A stretch of DNA of 64,000 nucleotides from Aquisphaera insulae (GTDB taxonomy: Bacteria > Planctomycetota > Planctomycetia > Isosphaerales > Isosphaeraceae), in NCBI RefSeq assembly GCF_011064615.1, contig NZ_JAALJH010000012.1:1-64000 (forward strand). The letters run 5' to 3'. A model generated the notes under the pieces. It saw nothing but the letters and a program-made list of their open reading frames with translations. It made no database searches and was not told the origin of the DNA. The translations under genes and the position numbers were made by a program. This document shows, piece by piece, positions 16,017 through 25,439 of this stretch (position 1 is its first letter; each line of letters opens with the position of its first letter).

Positions 16017-18368
16017 ATGTCGTTGATGACGATCGTGGAGAGGATATACCCCGGCGATACGGCCGTGGCGTGGCTGGGCATCGTCTCCGCGGGCGTGGCC
16101 CTGCTGGCGGCGATGGCGGTCCTGGCGGCGCGGCTGCGGTGGCTCGCTCGCCGTCCGGCCCCGCGGCATGCGGTGCTGTACTCGGCCCTGGTCGGCGGCC
16201 TGGTGATGCCCCTGCTGGCGGCGCTCGTCGCCGCCGCGGGGCTGGCGATCGCGGTCCCGGTCCTGCCGGCGCGGGAAGCCCCCGCTGAGCGTGAGCGGCG
16301 GGCGAATGTGGGCGAGGCTGTCGCGCCGATCTCCCCCCTGCCCTCGCCTTCGAGGTCGAGTGAGCCGGCGCGGGGGGGGAGCGTGGTGACGGTCGATGGT
16401 GCTGCCGCGGCCTTCTCTCCGTATCGAGCCACGGTCGTGATCGTGCTGGGGCTTTGGGCGATGGGTAGCCTGGTCCTGTTCGCGGCCCTGGCGCGGGGAA
16501 TCCGGCGGGCGAGGTCGCTTCGTCTTTCTGCGAGCCCGTGTGACGATCACGCGGTCGCCGCCGTCCTGGAGCCTCATCCGCGACGAATCAGGGTGCTCGT
16601 CTCTCCGGGCCTCGCCACGCCGGTCGTGGTCGGCATCGTACGGCCGGCGGTGATCTTGCCGGATGGCCTGGCCGGTGCGATCTCGGCGGACGAGCTCCGC
16701 GACGTGTTACATCACGAGATGGCCCACGCGCGACGCCGGGACCCGGTGGCCGTGCTCTTGCAAGGGGTCGCGCGGGCGTTGTACTGGCCGATCGTGCCGG
16801 TCCATCTCCTCGGTCGCGAGCTGGAGCGTGCCCGCGAGGAGATCTGCGACAACCACGTGCTCCAGGATCGCGACCCGCTGAGCTACGGCGAGACCCTGTT
16901 GCACCTGGCCGAGCTGGCGGGCGATCATCGCAGACATCACCTCGCCGCGTCGGCCGGGATCCTCCACTGGCGGGGGAAGCTCGAGTCGCGGATCGCCGGC
17001 CTGCTGGACGCGAGCCGGAGCACCGCGACGCGGACGCCTCGGGCGCTCGCCTGCGGGATCCTCGTCCTATTCCTGGGCATCGGCTCGCTCGCCGCGTCGA
17101 TGCGGTTCGTCGCCAGGGCCGAGGCGAAGGAGGCGGCGCCGACGGCCCCGGCCTCTCCGACCACGGTGCCGCTCGCGAAGGCCGACCCGCCAGAGGCCGA
17201 AGGCCGGTCGATGCTGGTCCACGTCATCGGGCCCGACGGCAAGTCGATGGCCGGCGTGAAGATCCACGTCAGTGTCTGGACGCGACCGATGGTCCCCAGG
17301 AGGAACTTCGACTACGTGTCCGATGGAGAGGGCAACGTTCGCGTGGAACGGCCGCCGGGCCTGTACATCTTCCGCCTCTGGGCGAGGGCCGATCATCACG
17401 TGCCACTGTTCGCCCACTGGGAGGAGGCCGAGAATCCGGAGCGGACGCTCCCGGAGGAGTTCACCTTCCACATGGCCCGCGGTACCACAATCGGCGGGAT
17501 CATCCGCGACCCGGACGGCAAGCCGATCCCGGGCGTCACCATCGAGGTGGTGCTCTCCCGCGGCGGCAAGGTGGAAGGGCGGACCTCACCCAATCGGTGG
17601 CTCGCCGAGGGGCCAACCGCCGTGCGGACCGACGCGGAGGGGCGCTGGTCGCTCGACAACGTCCCGCCCGGGCTGGACCTGGACCTGCGGCTCAAGCTGG
17701 CCCATCCTGATTACGTCTCGGACGCGAACTGGGGCGACTCGCAGCAGGCGCAGGGCGTGGACCTGATGCCCCTGCGCCGGCGGACGGCGATCCTCACGAT
17801 GCGCCCGGGCCTGGTGGTGACCGGCATCGTCACCGACCCGTCCGGCAAGCCGGTGGCTCGGGCCGTGGTCGTCCGCGGGGACAATCCCTACTTCGAGCCG
17901 GGCAGCCAGGAGATCCTGACCGACGAGGCCGGTCGCTACACGCTGCCGCCGCTGCCGGCCGGGAAGGTGAACGTCACGGTGATCGCGGAGGGCTGGAGCC
18001 CCGCGCGGCGATCGGTCGAGATCAAGTCCGGGATGCCGCCGGCCGACTTTCGCCTCGAACCGGGAAAGGAGTTACGGCTCCGGTTCGTGGACGGGGCGGG
18101 CAAGGCGGTGCCGGGCGTCTACGTCGGGATCGGGACCTGGCGGGGCGGCGAGAGCCTGTACAATCACAAGCATCCCGACGTCCTGGACACGAAGATCCCC
18201 ATCCAGGCCAACGACGAGGGGCGGTTCCAATGGTCCTGGGCGCCGGCCGACGCGGTGAACTACCGATTCGGCAAGGAAGGCTTCGAGGGCGTCGAGAAGG
18301 CCGTCCTGACCGCCGATGGCCGGGAGCACACGGTCATCCTGCGCCAGAATGCCAGGGTCCGGCCATGA
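16017..18368 (+). CDS. M56 peptidase (BlaR1-like) with carboxypeptidase-regulatory-like domains, tandem paralogue
   Basis: 783 residues, a close tandem copy of the preceding gene. The first 350 residues are nearly identical, including the membrane segments, HEMAH and REEICD; the external domains have diverged strongly (GGIIRDPDGKPIPGVTIEV, VTGIVTDPSGKPVARAVVV, LRLRFVDGAGKAVPGVYV). Conserved protease and varied sensor suggests that the copies respond to different ligands, perhaps through one BlaI. It has no intact repressor of its own: only a 70-base relic precedes it. Longer in-frame starts would read through the relics and are unlikely. Promoter unknown; it may depend on readthrough from blaI. 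Confidence 0.82.
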   Translation: MSLMTIVERIYPGDTAVAWLGIVSAGVALLAAMAVLAARLRWLARRPAPRHAVLYSALVGGLVMPLLAALVAAAGLAIAVPVLPAREAPAERERRANVGEAVAPISPLPSPSRSSEPARGGSVVTVDGAAAAFSPYRATVVIVLGLWAMGSLVLFAALARGIRRARSLRLSASPCDDHAVAAVLEPHPRRIRVLVSPGLATPVVVGIVRPAVILPDGLAGAISADELRDVLHHEMAHARRRDPVAVLLQGVARALYWPIVPVHLLGRELERAREEICDNHVLQDRDPLSYGETLLHLAELAGDHRRHHLAASAGILHWRGKLESRIAGLLDASRSTATRTPRALACGILVLFLGIGSLAASMRFVARAEAKEAAPTAPASPTTVPLAKADPPEAEGRSMLVHVIGPDGKSMAGVKIHVSVWTRPMVPRRNFDYVSDGEGNVRVERPPGLYIFRLWARADHHVPLFAHWEEAENPERTLPEEFTFHMARGTTIGGIIRDPDGKPIPGVTIEVVLSRGGKVEGRTSPNRWLAEGPTAVRTDAEGRWSLDNVPPGLDLDLRLKLAHPDYVSDANWGDSQQAQGVDLMPLRRRTAILTMRPGLVVTGIVTDPSGKPVARAVVVRGDNPYFEPGSQEILTDEAGRYTLPPLPAGKVNVTVIAEGWSPARRSVEIKSGMPPADFRLEPGKELRLRFVDGAGKAVPGVYVGIGTWRGGESLYNHKHPDVLDTKIPIQANDEGRFQWSWAPADAVNYRFGKEGFEGVEKAVLTADGREHTVILRQNARVRP

Positions 18369-18572
18369 GCATGCTCGCGTGGTTCTCTTTTGTGGGGTGT
18401 GCCGTATCCAGCGGAGCGCACACGCACCGGATCGCCTCGTCCTGTGGAACCAGCGGTCGCCAAGAGGAGCTCGGCTCTGGATGACGACGGTTCCGGGTCC
18501 GGTCGCGAGGACGGGCCGATCCGGTGCGGTTCCGTGCATCCGCTCTCCGGTTGACGCACCCTGTGACTGGGA

Positions 18573-18992
18573 TCAGGACCGCACCCTGTCACCCCACAGG
18601 ACCAGCGTCCGTTCCACGATGTCCGCCGCATCAAGCAGGCATCCGTAGCTTTCCGAGGCGACCATGCGACCGGATTCAAGCCAGATGAGGCTGCCCGAGC
18701 CGAGCGCATACTTCATGGGGAAGCCCAGCGGCTTCAGGAAGTCGCGGACCGTCTCGTCCTCCTCATCGAGCGAATAGAACGCGATATCGATAGCCGGGTG
18801 GTCGGCCGACAATCGCTCGATTGCTTCCTGGAAGGCCCGGCGGGCCCGGCGCTCCGGGACCGACCACTCCACGGTAAGATAGACCAGCGCCAGAGGGCTC
18901 GCACGAATCACCTGGGGTCGGGCCGATCGCCGATGGAGGTTGGCATCCGGGCCTCTACCGCCTGCCGATTCCGAGTCGGAATGCACCGTCAT
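18573..18992 (-). CDS. Small thioredoxin-fold-like protein without active cysteines
   Basis: 139 residues. The segment LALVYLTVEWSVPERRARRA, then IDIAFYSLDEEDETVRDF and GSGSLIWLESGRMV, follows the thioredoxin pattern (strand, helix, strand, helix, strand pair), but the WCxxC site is WSVPER, so no redox activity is expected. This resemblance is tentative. The ATG at 18992 lies five bases after the stop of the upstream membrane protein gene. It is the last gene of the operon that begins with the LEPR-XLL protein, and it converges on the second M56 gene. Confidence 0.55.
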   Translation of the reverse strand: MTVHSDSESAGGRGPDANLHRRSARPQVIRASPLALVYLTVEWSVPERRARRAFQEAIERLSADHPAIDIAFYSLDEEDETVRDFLKPLGFPMKYALGSGSLIWLESGRMVASESYGCLLDAADIVERTLVLWGDRVRS

Positions 18993-18997
18993 GAGCT

Positions 18998-19489
18998 TCA
19001 ATCCCACTCATCGAAAGTCGCGGCCGGCTTCGCGGCCCGAAGCAGCCGCCACCATTGCAGATGACCGAAGCCGATGAAGCCCATGTAGGCCAGGAAGGCC
19101 GAGTAGACTGCAAATTCCGCCCACGAGTGCCATTCGTGGCCCCTCGGAAGCACGCCCGTGACGCGGAGCAGGCCCTCGATCCAGCCAAGGGAGCCGACGA
19201 TCGGGAACCCGAGTCCGATGCCCGCGATCCAGGCGGCCGCCCTCGGCTCGCGGCGGCGGATCGCCCGATGCTCGACCATGACCACGAGGACGAGGGGGAC
19301 CGGCAAGAGTACGACCCCGAGCCAGGCCGGCCCCGAAAACGTCGCCGCTTCTGAAGGATCTCGGGCCATCGAGTAGAGGGCGAGGAGGACGCAGGCGGTG
19401 AGCAAGACGGCCGGCACCGCGAGCATCGCCGCGGAGACGAGGATCAGCGTCGTCGGCCGGGGGCCTGCTCCACGCCTTGAAACATTCAT
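18998..19489 (-). CDS. Small integral membrane protein, unknown function
   Basis: 163 residues with four predicted membrane segments: TLILVSAAMLAVPAVLLTAC, WLGVVLLPVPLVLVVMV, AAWIAGIGLGFPIVGSLGW and FAVYSAFLAYMGFIGFGHL. No catalytic motif is visible. The ATG at 19489 lies ten bases after the kinase stop codon, so it is translated from the sigma factor-kinase operon. A longer in-frame start would overlap the kinase gene and encode a proline-rich antisense of it, so it was rejected. Confidence 0.6.
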   Translation of the reverse strand: MNVSRRGAGPRPTTLILVSAAMLAVPAVLLTACVLLALYSMARDPSEAATFSGPAWLGVVLLPVPLVLVVMVEHRAIRRREPRAAAWIAGIGLGFPIVGSLGWIEGLLRVTGVLPRGHEWHSWAEFAVYSAFLAYMGFIGFGHLQWWRLLRAAKPAATFDEWD

Positions 19490-19499
19490 GTGAGTGATT

Positions 19500-22004
19500 T
19501 CATGGAAGATACGTATGATGCGCCGTGCCCCGCTCCAGCCTTTCGGCCAGGTCCGGGGCCTGGGCGTGGCCCAGGGCGGCGGCCTTGCGGGCGGCGGCAA
19601 GGGCGGCTCCGCGGTCATTCTGGGCGAGGCGGGCGAGGGCCAGGGCGTACTGGATCCGGGCGAGGATCGGCTTCGCGGTCGTGGTGGCGAGGGCCTTCTC
19701 CAGGTCGGCGGCGGCCTCGGCGGGGCGATGGGCCTCGAAGAGGAGCTTGCCGCGATTGAGGAGGGCGAAGGTCAGGTTGGGATTGATGGCCAGGGCGCGG
19801 CGGTAGTCGTCCATGGCCTGGGGCGTCCGGCCGAGGGCCTCCTCGGCGAGCGCCCGGTTGTAGTAGGGTTCCGAGGTCTCGGGTTTCAGGGCGATGCTGG
19901 CGCGGAAGGCGGCGACGGCGTCCTCGAAATGGCCGAGGCTGTAGGCGCAGAGGCCCTGCTGGAAGTTCGCCCAGAAGTCCGACGGGTTCAGCCCGACCGC
20001 CTTCTCGAGCTCGGCGGCGGCCTCGTCGGTCTTTCCCGTTCGGAGGAAGTAGCGGCCGAGGTCGTAGTGCTCCCAGGCCGACCGCGGCGGCGGATCGAGG
20101 CGGGCGTCGGCGACGGATTCGCCCGCCGCTTGGCGGAGGGCGCGGCGCTGGCGGTTCAGGGCCAGGCTCGGGCCGCAGAGGGCGTCGGCCTCGTCGAGGA
20201 CGACCAGGGCTTCGGCGCGGGCCTCCGCGGCCTTTCCCGCGGGCGACTGGCGGCTGCGGAGGTCGGCCCAGAGGAGGGCCAACTCCAGGAGGTCGGTCTT
20301 GATGGCCTGCCTGGTCTCGGGATCGAAGACGCCCTCGGGTTGGTCCAGGAGGCTCGCCCTTAGCCCCCAGGCCGCGTCCCAATGGTCCAGGAGCAGGCGG
20401 ATCTCGGGATCGACGGCGGAGGAGGGCAGGCTGTGGCGAAACCGGACGATCTCCGCCATCTCGTGCAGCTCGGTGGCCTTCTGGCCCAGCTCGGCGACGT
20501 GGAGCTGGGTGCTCAGGTCGCGGCGCAGGCCGTGGATGGCGGGGACGCCGTCGGCCCGGGAGAGGGCCAGCCTCAGCAGGTCGATCGCCTCGGAGAACCG
20601 ATGCTCGCCCTGGAGTCTTCGAGCGACGTGGAGGTCGTTGACGACCTCGTCCACGCGCTGGCCGAAGTAGGCCCAGCCGACCACGAACCCGGCCGCCAGC
20701 AGCGCCAGGGTCAGCGCCGCGGCGACCGACCGGATGAGACCGCCGGGGCGTCGCCGTCGCCACTTCCGCCACCGTTCGGGCAGGCTGCGGTTGGGGACGC
20801 CGCGAAGGGGCTGGTCGGTGATGTGGCGGCGGAGGTCGTCGGCCAATGACGCGGCGTCCGGGTAGCGGTCGGCGGCCCGGGGGGCGGTGCACTTCTCCAC
20901 GATGTCGGCGAGCCCGACGCTGACGTCCGGGTTGCGGTCGCGGAGCCGTCCCGCGCCGGCGGAGGGCGGGGCGGCGAGCATCCCGGGGCCGGCCAGGGCC
21001 TCGCGGAGCAGCAGGCCCAGTGCGTAGAGGTCGGCCCGCTGGTCGACGTCCTCCGGGATCGGCCGCCCGTCGCCGACGGCCTCCATGGCGAGGGCCTGTT
21101 CGGGGGCCATCCAGCCGGGTGTGCCGCCCAGGCGGTCGGCGACGGCCTCGCCGGCCCGGATCGGGGGCCTCGCCAGGTGGAAGTCCAGCAGCATGGGGAG
21201 GCCGTCGCCGGCGATCAGGACGTTGGACGGCTTCACGTCCATGTGGACCAGGCGGTGGGTGTGGGCCTCGTGGAGGGCGTCGGCCAGGCAGGCGCCAATC
21301 CAGCAGACCGCCCGGACGTAGGGGGCCTGCTCCAGGTAGCGGCGATACGGGCTGTCGGGCGACGAGGGGGCCGGGCGGCCCCGCTGCATGGCGTCCATGG
21401 CGTCCAGGATGTGCTGCCCGCGGCGGCCTTCCGGCGGGGTCTTCGCGATCGATTCCAGGACCAGGCCGAGGCTGGCGCCGCCGAGATAGGGCATGCAGAG
21501 GGCGCGGAGGCCGCGGTCGGCGAACGTGTGCTCGGAGAAGAGGGGGATGATGTGGGTGTGCTGGAGCCGCGCCAGGGAGAGGTGCTCCTCCTGGTCGTCG
21601 GCCATGACCTTGAGGACGACCTGGCGGTCGGCCAGGGCGGGCTCGGCGGCGATGTACGTCCTGCCGGAGGCCCCCCGGCCGAGCTCGGCCAGGAGGTGGA
21701 ACGGGCCCAGGTCCTCGCCGGCCTCGGGGAGCTCGGCGGCCCGCGTCAGCGGCCGGATCAGGCGATCGGCGTCGAGCAGGATCTCGAGCTCGTCCCGGAA
21801 CTGGGGGAAGCGGCGGACGACCTCGGCGGTGGCGACGTCCTGGCCGGCCTCGCGGCGGAGGCAGACCTCCTCGTAGACGAGGCGGACGGCCTGCTCGGTG
21901 CCGAGCTCCGGGTGTTCGGCCAGGACCTGCTCGGCCGGGAGGGGCCGGCCGCGGGCCCAGGCCGAGGCCATCGCCCGGACGTGGACCGAAACCGGGTCGT
22001 CCAT
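19500..22004 (-). CDS. Membrane Ser/Thr protein kinase with TPR repeats, altered DFG motif
   Basis: 834 residues. An N-terminal region is followed by a kinase domain (about 105-400): GRGASGRTYIA glycine loop, VVLKVM lysine, HMDVKPSN catalytic loop with D256 and K258, and D274-F275-H276 where DFG is normal. One membrane segment (SVAAALTLALLAAGFVVGWA) precedes a region with four or more TPR-like repeats (AWEHYDLGRYFLRTGKTDEA, EPYYNRALAEEALGRTPQAM). The glycine-to-histidine change may reduce or alter activity. The start is seven bases after the sigma factor stop; the ATG at 22004 has GAGGAG upstream. ECF sigma factor-kinase pairing is common in planctomycetes and suggests phosphorylation-controlled transcription. 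Confidence 0.85.
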   Translation of the reverse strand: MDDPVSVHVRAMASAWARGRPLPAEQVLAEHPELGTEQAVRLVYEEVCLRREAGQDVATAEVVRRFPQFRDELEILLDADRLIRPLTRAAELPEAGEDLGPFHLLAELGRGASGRTYIAAEPALADRQVVLKVMADDQEEHLSLARLQHTHIIPLFSEHTFADRGLRALCMPYLGGASLGLVLESIAKTPPEGRRGQHILDAMDAMQRGRPAPSSPDSPYRRYLEQAPYVRAVCWIGACLADALHEAHTHRLVHMDVKPSNVLIAGDGLPMLLDFHLARPPIRAGEAVADRLGGTPGWMAPEQALAMEAVGDGRPIPEDVDQRADLYALGLLLREALAGPGMLAAPPSAGAGRLRDRNPDVSVGLADIVEKCTAPRAADRYPDAASLADDLRRHITDQPLRGVPNRSLPERWRKWRRRRPGGLIRSVAAALTLALLAAGFVVGWAYFGQRVDEVVNDLHVARRLQGEHRFSEAIDLLRLALSRADGVPAIHGLRRDLSTQLHVAELGQKATELHEMAEIVRFRHSLPSSAVDPEIRLLLDHWDAAWGLRASLLDQPEGVFDPETRQAIKTDLLELALLWADLRSRQSPAGKAAEARAEALVVLDEADALCGPSLALNRQRRALRQAAGESVADARLDPPPRSAWEHYDLGRYFLRTGKTDEAAAELEKAVGLNPSDFWANFQQGLCAYSLGHFEDAVAAFRASIALKPETSEPYYNRALAEEALGRTPQAMDDYRRALAINPNLTFALLNRGKLLFEAHRPAEAAADLEKALATTTAKPILARIQYALALARLAQNDRGAALAAARKAAALGHAQAPDLAERLERGTAHHTYLP

Positions 22005-22011
22005 GCGGGGC

Positions 22012-22656
22012 TTACTCCTCCGTCGATCCCGCCTCTGCAACGGCGTCGGCGTCGGCGTCGGGGTCGGCGGCGTCGGGCGACGGCCGGGTGATCGTCCGGC
22101 GGGGGACGGCCAGGCGCCTCGCCAGGTCGTAGAGGATCCGGCGGATGCTCCCCTCGTGCAGGCCGGTGCGGGCGGAGATCTCCGCGAGCTTCATCCCCTG
22201 GCGCTTGAGGCGGAGGATCTCGCGGTGCTCCGGCGGGCATTTCTCGAGCATCCGCTCCCAGAGCTCGCGGCCCTGGGCGACCTCGCTGGGGCGGGGCTCG
22301 GCGCCGGCGGGGATGTCCTGGAGGGCCTCGTCGTCGAGGTGGGCTTCCTGCTCGATGGCCCGGTGGTGCTCGCGGCGACGGTCGATGAGGCGGTTGCGGG
22401 CCACCCGCATCAGGAAGGCCCGGAGGTGGGACCGGTCGGTGAACCGCCAGCCGGCATCGCGGAACCGGAGCAGGACGTCGGCCCAGACGGACTGGACGAT
22501 GTCCATGGAATCGAGCTTGGAGCGGAGCGGCCCGGTCAACTGGCGGCGGATGGCCATCCGCAGGTAGGGCTCGTAGGCGAGGAAGGCCCGCTCGGCGGCC
22601 GTAATGTCCCCGTCGTTGAGTCGTTCGATCAGCTCATCCAGGTGATCGACGGTCAT
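22012..22656 (-). CDS. ECF-family RNA polymerase sigma factor
   Basis: 214 residues with region 2 (LDSMDIVQSVWADVLLRF, HLRAFLMRVARNRLIDRR) and region 4 (CPPEHREILRLKRQGMKLAE, GLHEGSIRRILYDLARRL). The acidic, alanine-rich tail is typical of planctomycete ECF proteins. No anti-sigma factor is adjacent; the downstream kinase is the likely partner. One base separates its ATG from the stop of the LEPR-XLL protein, and the kinase follows seven bases after its stop. Confidence 0.9.
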   Translation of the reverse strand: MTVDHLDELIERLNDGDITAAERAFLAYEPYLRMAIRRQLTGPLRSKLDSMDIVQSVWADVLLRFRDAGWRFTDRSHLRAFLMRVARNRLIDRRREHHRAIEQEAHLDDEALQDIPAGAEPRPSEVAQGRELWERMLEKCPPEHREILRLKRQGMKLAEISARTGLHEGSIRRILYDLARRLAVPRRTITRPSPDAADPDADADAVAEAGSTEE

Positions 22657-22657
22657 G

Positions 22658-24085
22658 TCAGGTGAGCCTCGTGGACCAGCTCCCGGGGAGCTCCGGGAAC
22701 TCCAGGGACTGCTCGCCGTCGCGCTCCTCGCGGCGGGCCGAGGAGGACGGCTGCCGATTGCGGAGCCGCTGCCGCGCCGCCAGGGTCATGGCGAGGAGGC
22801 CGAGCACGCCCACCGAGATCGGGCCGCCCCGCGACGGTGCCGCCGGGTCGGACTCGCCGGGCGTGAGGTCGGTGAGCCGGTCGAGGAACCGCTCGATGGC
22901 CGCCTGGAGTGACCGGCCATCGACGGGGAGGGCCTCGGCGATCAGGCCGGCCCCCTCGAGGGCCGGTAGGACGCCTTCCGCCTCGCTTTCCGCCGAGGCG
23001 GCCCCGTCCTGGACCTGCGCTTCCCCCCCGGCCGAGGCCGGATCGGCCCCCGTGCCGGGGCGATACCCGAGATCGGCGGGGGCTTGCGACTGCGGCAGGA
23101 CGCCGCCGGGGATCAGGCCCGAGATGATGTTGCTCAGGAGCAGGGCCGGCTGCAAGCCCGCGGTGAGCTCCATGGCCCCGCCTCGCGCCACGATGTCGGA
23201 GACGCTCAGCGCGAGCCGGGGGCCGCCTTCCTTCGCGGGGGACGTCGGCGCGGCGGTCGGGGGGAGGGCCTGCACGCCGGCCGCGATCGTCGGGGGCGCC
23301 GGATCGCTGGATCGGCCCTGCGCGACCGCGGGTGGCGTCATCCACGGCGGCAGCGGGACGCCGGCGGGGCCGATCGCCCCGCCCAGGACGTTCTGCAGGC
23401 CGATCTCTTCATGAACATGCTGCAAGATCGCTTCCACCTGCTGAGCCAATCCTTGCCCCTGGCCCAGGATCTGCCCATGATCCGGCAGCGTGGTATTCCC
23501 CGAGGACGGGTCGCGGAACGAGAGGATGCCCGGCGGCTGGCCGGACGACCAGCTCGCGGCTCCGGGGCCGAAGGTCTCGTTCCCGGTGGCGTCCTCCGAC
23601 CGCTGCCAGGGCCGGTTGCCCCCTTGCCATCCCCAGCCCGCGGCGACCCAGGGGCGGGCGGAGAAGGCCGGCACGATGGCCGATGGATTGGCCGCCCGGA
23701 AGTCGGTCGTCGTGGCGGTCGCCTGGGAGTCGGTCGTGGCGGCCGCCGGGGAACCGATCGCGGCCAGCGATTCGGCGGAGGCATTGATCCCGATCATCGG
23801 ACCGCTGCGACCCGATCCCATCATCCCCGCTGGGGTGAATGCCAGCGACCGTACCGCCGACAAGACGCGGCCGATGGCGAGCCCGGAGTCCTGGCCTTCC
23901 AGGCCAAGGGGCGAGTCCCCGCCCCCCTGGCCCGGGCTCAGCGGGCCCACCAGGCTGGTGCGGGCCACGTAGATGACCGGGACCGTCGGCTCGACCGGGC
24001 CGACGATGCCGCTCAGGAGCCGCCGGTCCTCCAGCGACTCGAGGCTCATCCTTCCAGGGTAGCCTGCGGCTCGCGGCTTCCGCAT
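22658..24085 (-). CDS. LEPR-XLL exported protein with C-terminal membrane anchor, operon leader
   Basis: 475 residues. LESLEDRRLLSG near residue 20 is the LEPR-XLL signature. The middle is low-complexity (Ser, Ala, Gly, Pro, Gln) with no recognisable fold. Near the C-terminus a hydrophobic stretch (PISVGVLGLLAMTLAA) followed by RQRLRNR looks like a membrane anchor with a basic cytoplasmic stop, leaving about 50 acidic-rich residues inside. It is the first gene of a tight operon with an ECF sigma factor and kinase, so it may be an envelope protein whose state is read by the sigma factor, an inference only. The start is ATG 24085 or 24097; the former has AAGGGA upstream. Confidence 0.62.
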   Translation of the reverse strand: MRKPRAAGYPGRMSLESLEDRRLLSGIVGPVEPTVPVIYVARTSLVGPLSPGQGGGDSPLGLEGQDSGLAIGRVLSAVRSLAFTPAGMMGSGRSGPMIGINASAESLAAIGSPAAATTDSQATATTTDFRAANPSAIVPAFSARPWVAAGWGWQGGNRPWQRSEDATGNETFGPGAASWSSGQPPGILSFRDPSSGNTTLPDHGQILGQGQGLAQQVEAILQHVHEEIGLQNVLGGAIGPAGVPLPPWMTPPAVAQGRSSDPAPPTIAAGVQALPPTAAPTSPAKEGGPRLALSVSDIVARGGAMELTAGLQPALLLSNIISGLIPGGVLPQSQAPADLGYRPGTGADPASAGGEAQVQDGAASAESEAEGVLPALEGAGLIAEALPVDGRSLQAAIERFLDRLTDLTPGESDPAAPSRGGPISVGVLGLLAMTLAARQRLRNRQPSSSARREERDGEQSLEFPELPGSWSTRLT

Positions 24086-24160
24086 CGAGCGTTCCATCCC
24101 TTGAAATTCCGGTTGGATCGATACAAGACCGCAACCGAGGGGACTGCATGAGAACTGAGC

Positions 24161-24205
24161 GTGAACTGTAGCGGAATTTGCCGGGGATATCCAGGTGAAC
24201 TGTAG
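24161..24205 (-). promoter_or_regulatory. Direct repeats upstream of the LEPR-sigma-kinase operon
   Basis: The 11-mer CTACAGTTCAC (minus strand) occurs twice, at 24161-24171 and 24195-24205, 34 bases apart, with a further related CTCAGTTCTCA just downstream. The position, 75-120 bases before the operon start and within the divergent gap to the sulfotransferase, fits an activator or ECF recognition site. No standard promoter could be assigned. Confidence 0.35.
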
Positions 24206-24459
24206 GACTCGGATCGGCCCCGCCAAGGTGGCGCGATCAATTTGTTTTTTCGCGCGCGCCTTCTCGGCGGACTTCCGCTCATGCCCTCAGACGAAAGGTG
24301 GGGCGGACCGGGGTCATTACCTTGCCCCAGGGACTCCTCGGCACCGCCCCATCTTTCGTCCTTTCCTCCCCCTTTCGGATTCTCAACAGGATCCCGGGCC
24401 TCGGCGAATCCTCCCAGGACGGCCGGGCCGTGCACCCGACAGGACGACCGGGTCTTCTC

Positions 24460-25398
24460 ATGGATATTGCGCGCAAGAGGCCGCACCTGCTGCCCGATTT
24501 CATCGTCATCGGTGCCATGAAGAGCGCCACGACCACCCTGCATGAACAACTGGCCAGGCAGCCCGGGCTCCACATGAGCCGCCCGAAGGAGCCGAACTTC
24601 TTCAGCGACGACGCCGAATACTCGCGCGGGCTGGACTGGTACGCCTCCTGCTTCGAGGGGGGCGCCCCCTCGTCCCTCCGGGGTGAATCCAGCACGCACT
24701 ACACGAAGCGTCCCACCCATCCTCACACCCTCGAGCGGATGGTCCGGGCCCTGCCTCGGGTCAGGCTCATCTATGTGATGCGGCACCCGATCGATCGCCT
24801 CGTCTCCCATTACTTCCACGAAGTGACCGTGGGGCGAGTCTCCGTGGGGTTGGAAGCGGCCGTCGAGCGGCATCCCGAGCTCCTCGCGTACGGCCGGTAC
24901 GCCATGCAGATCGCGCCCTACCTGGACGCCTACGGCCCGGGGGCCGTGCTTCCCGTCTTCTTCGACCGCCTGGTCGTCCGGCCCGACCAGGAGCTGGCCC
25001 GCATCGGCCGATTCCTGGGGGCGCCGCACCCGCTCACCTGGGACCACGGCCTGAGACCGCAGAACGTGGGCCGGGAGCGGCTCCGCCCGGACGCCCTCCG
25101 CGAAGCGATGGTGCGCCTCCCCGTGCTGACGGGCCTGCGGCGGCGATGCCTCCCCAGGGCCTGGGCGGATGCCTTGAAATCCCTCTGGAGGGTGAAGGAC
25201 GCCCCGCCGCTGGTCTCCCCCGCGCTTCATGATCGGCTCCGCGATGCCTTCGATCCCGACCTGGACCGCCTTGGCGACCTGCTCGGCGTCCCCCTCTGCT
25301 GCGATTCCTTCCGCGAGCGGACCGCCGAGCGGCCGCTGTCGTGGCGAGGCCCGCAGGGCGCGGGATGTCTGCCCGAGCGGGCAGCGGCATCCCGCTAG
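24460..25398 (+). CDS. PAPS-dependent sulfotransferase domain protein
   Basis: 312 residues. The 5'-phosphosulfate loop is DFIVIGAMKSATTTLHEQL and the 3'-phosphate motif is YVMRHPIDRLVSHYFHE, as in heparan-sulfate/NodH-type sulfotransferases; HTLERM...LPRVRLIYV supplies the connecting strand. It should move sulfate from PAPS to a carbohydrate or glycolipid hydroxyl; the acceptor cannot be told. It is cytoplasmic or membrane-associated, with no signal peptide. The ATG at 24460 places the PSB loop about 13 residues in, as is typical. It stands alone, divergent from the LEPR-sigma operon and convergent with the repeat-rich surface protein. Confidence 0.82.
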   Translation: MDIARKRPHLLPDFIVIGAMKSATTTLHEQLARQPGLHMSRPKEPNFFSDDAEYSRGLDWYASCFEGGAPSSLRGESSTHYTKRPTHPHTLERMVRALPRVRLIYVMRHPIDRLVSHYFHEVTVGRVSVGLEAAVERHPELLAYGRYAMQIAPYLDAYGPGAVLPVFFDRLVVRPDQELARIGRFLGAPHPLTWDHGLRPQNVGRERLRPDALREAMVRLPVLTGLRRRCLPRAWADALKSLWRVKDAPPLVSPALHDRLRDAFDPDLDRLGDLLGVPLCCDSFRERTAERPLSWRGPQGAGCLPERAAASR

Positions 25399-25439
25399 CG
25401 ACCGGGCTTCGAGGCCAACAATGGGCGCAAAACGGGGCG

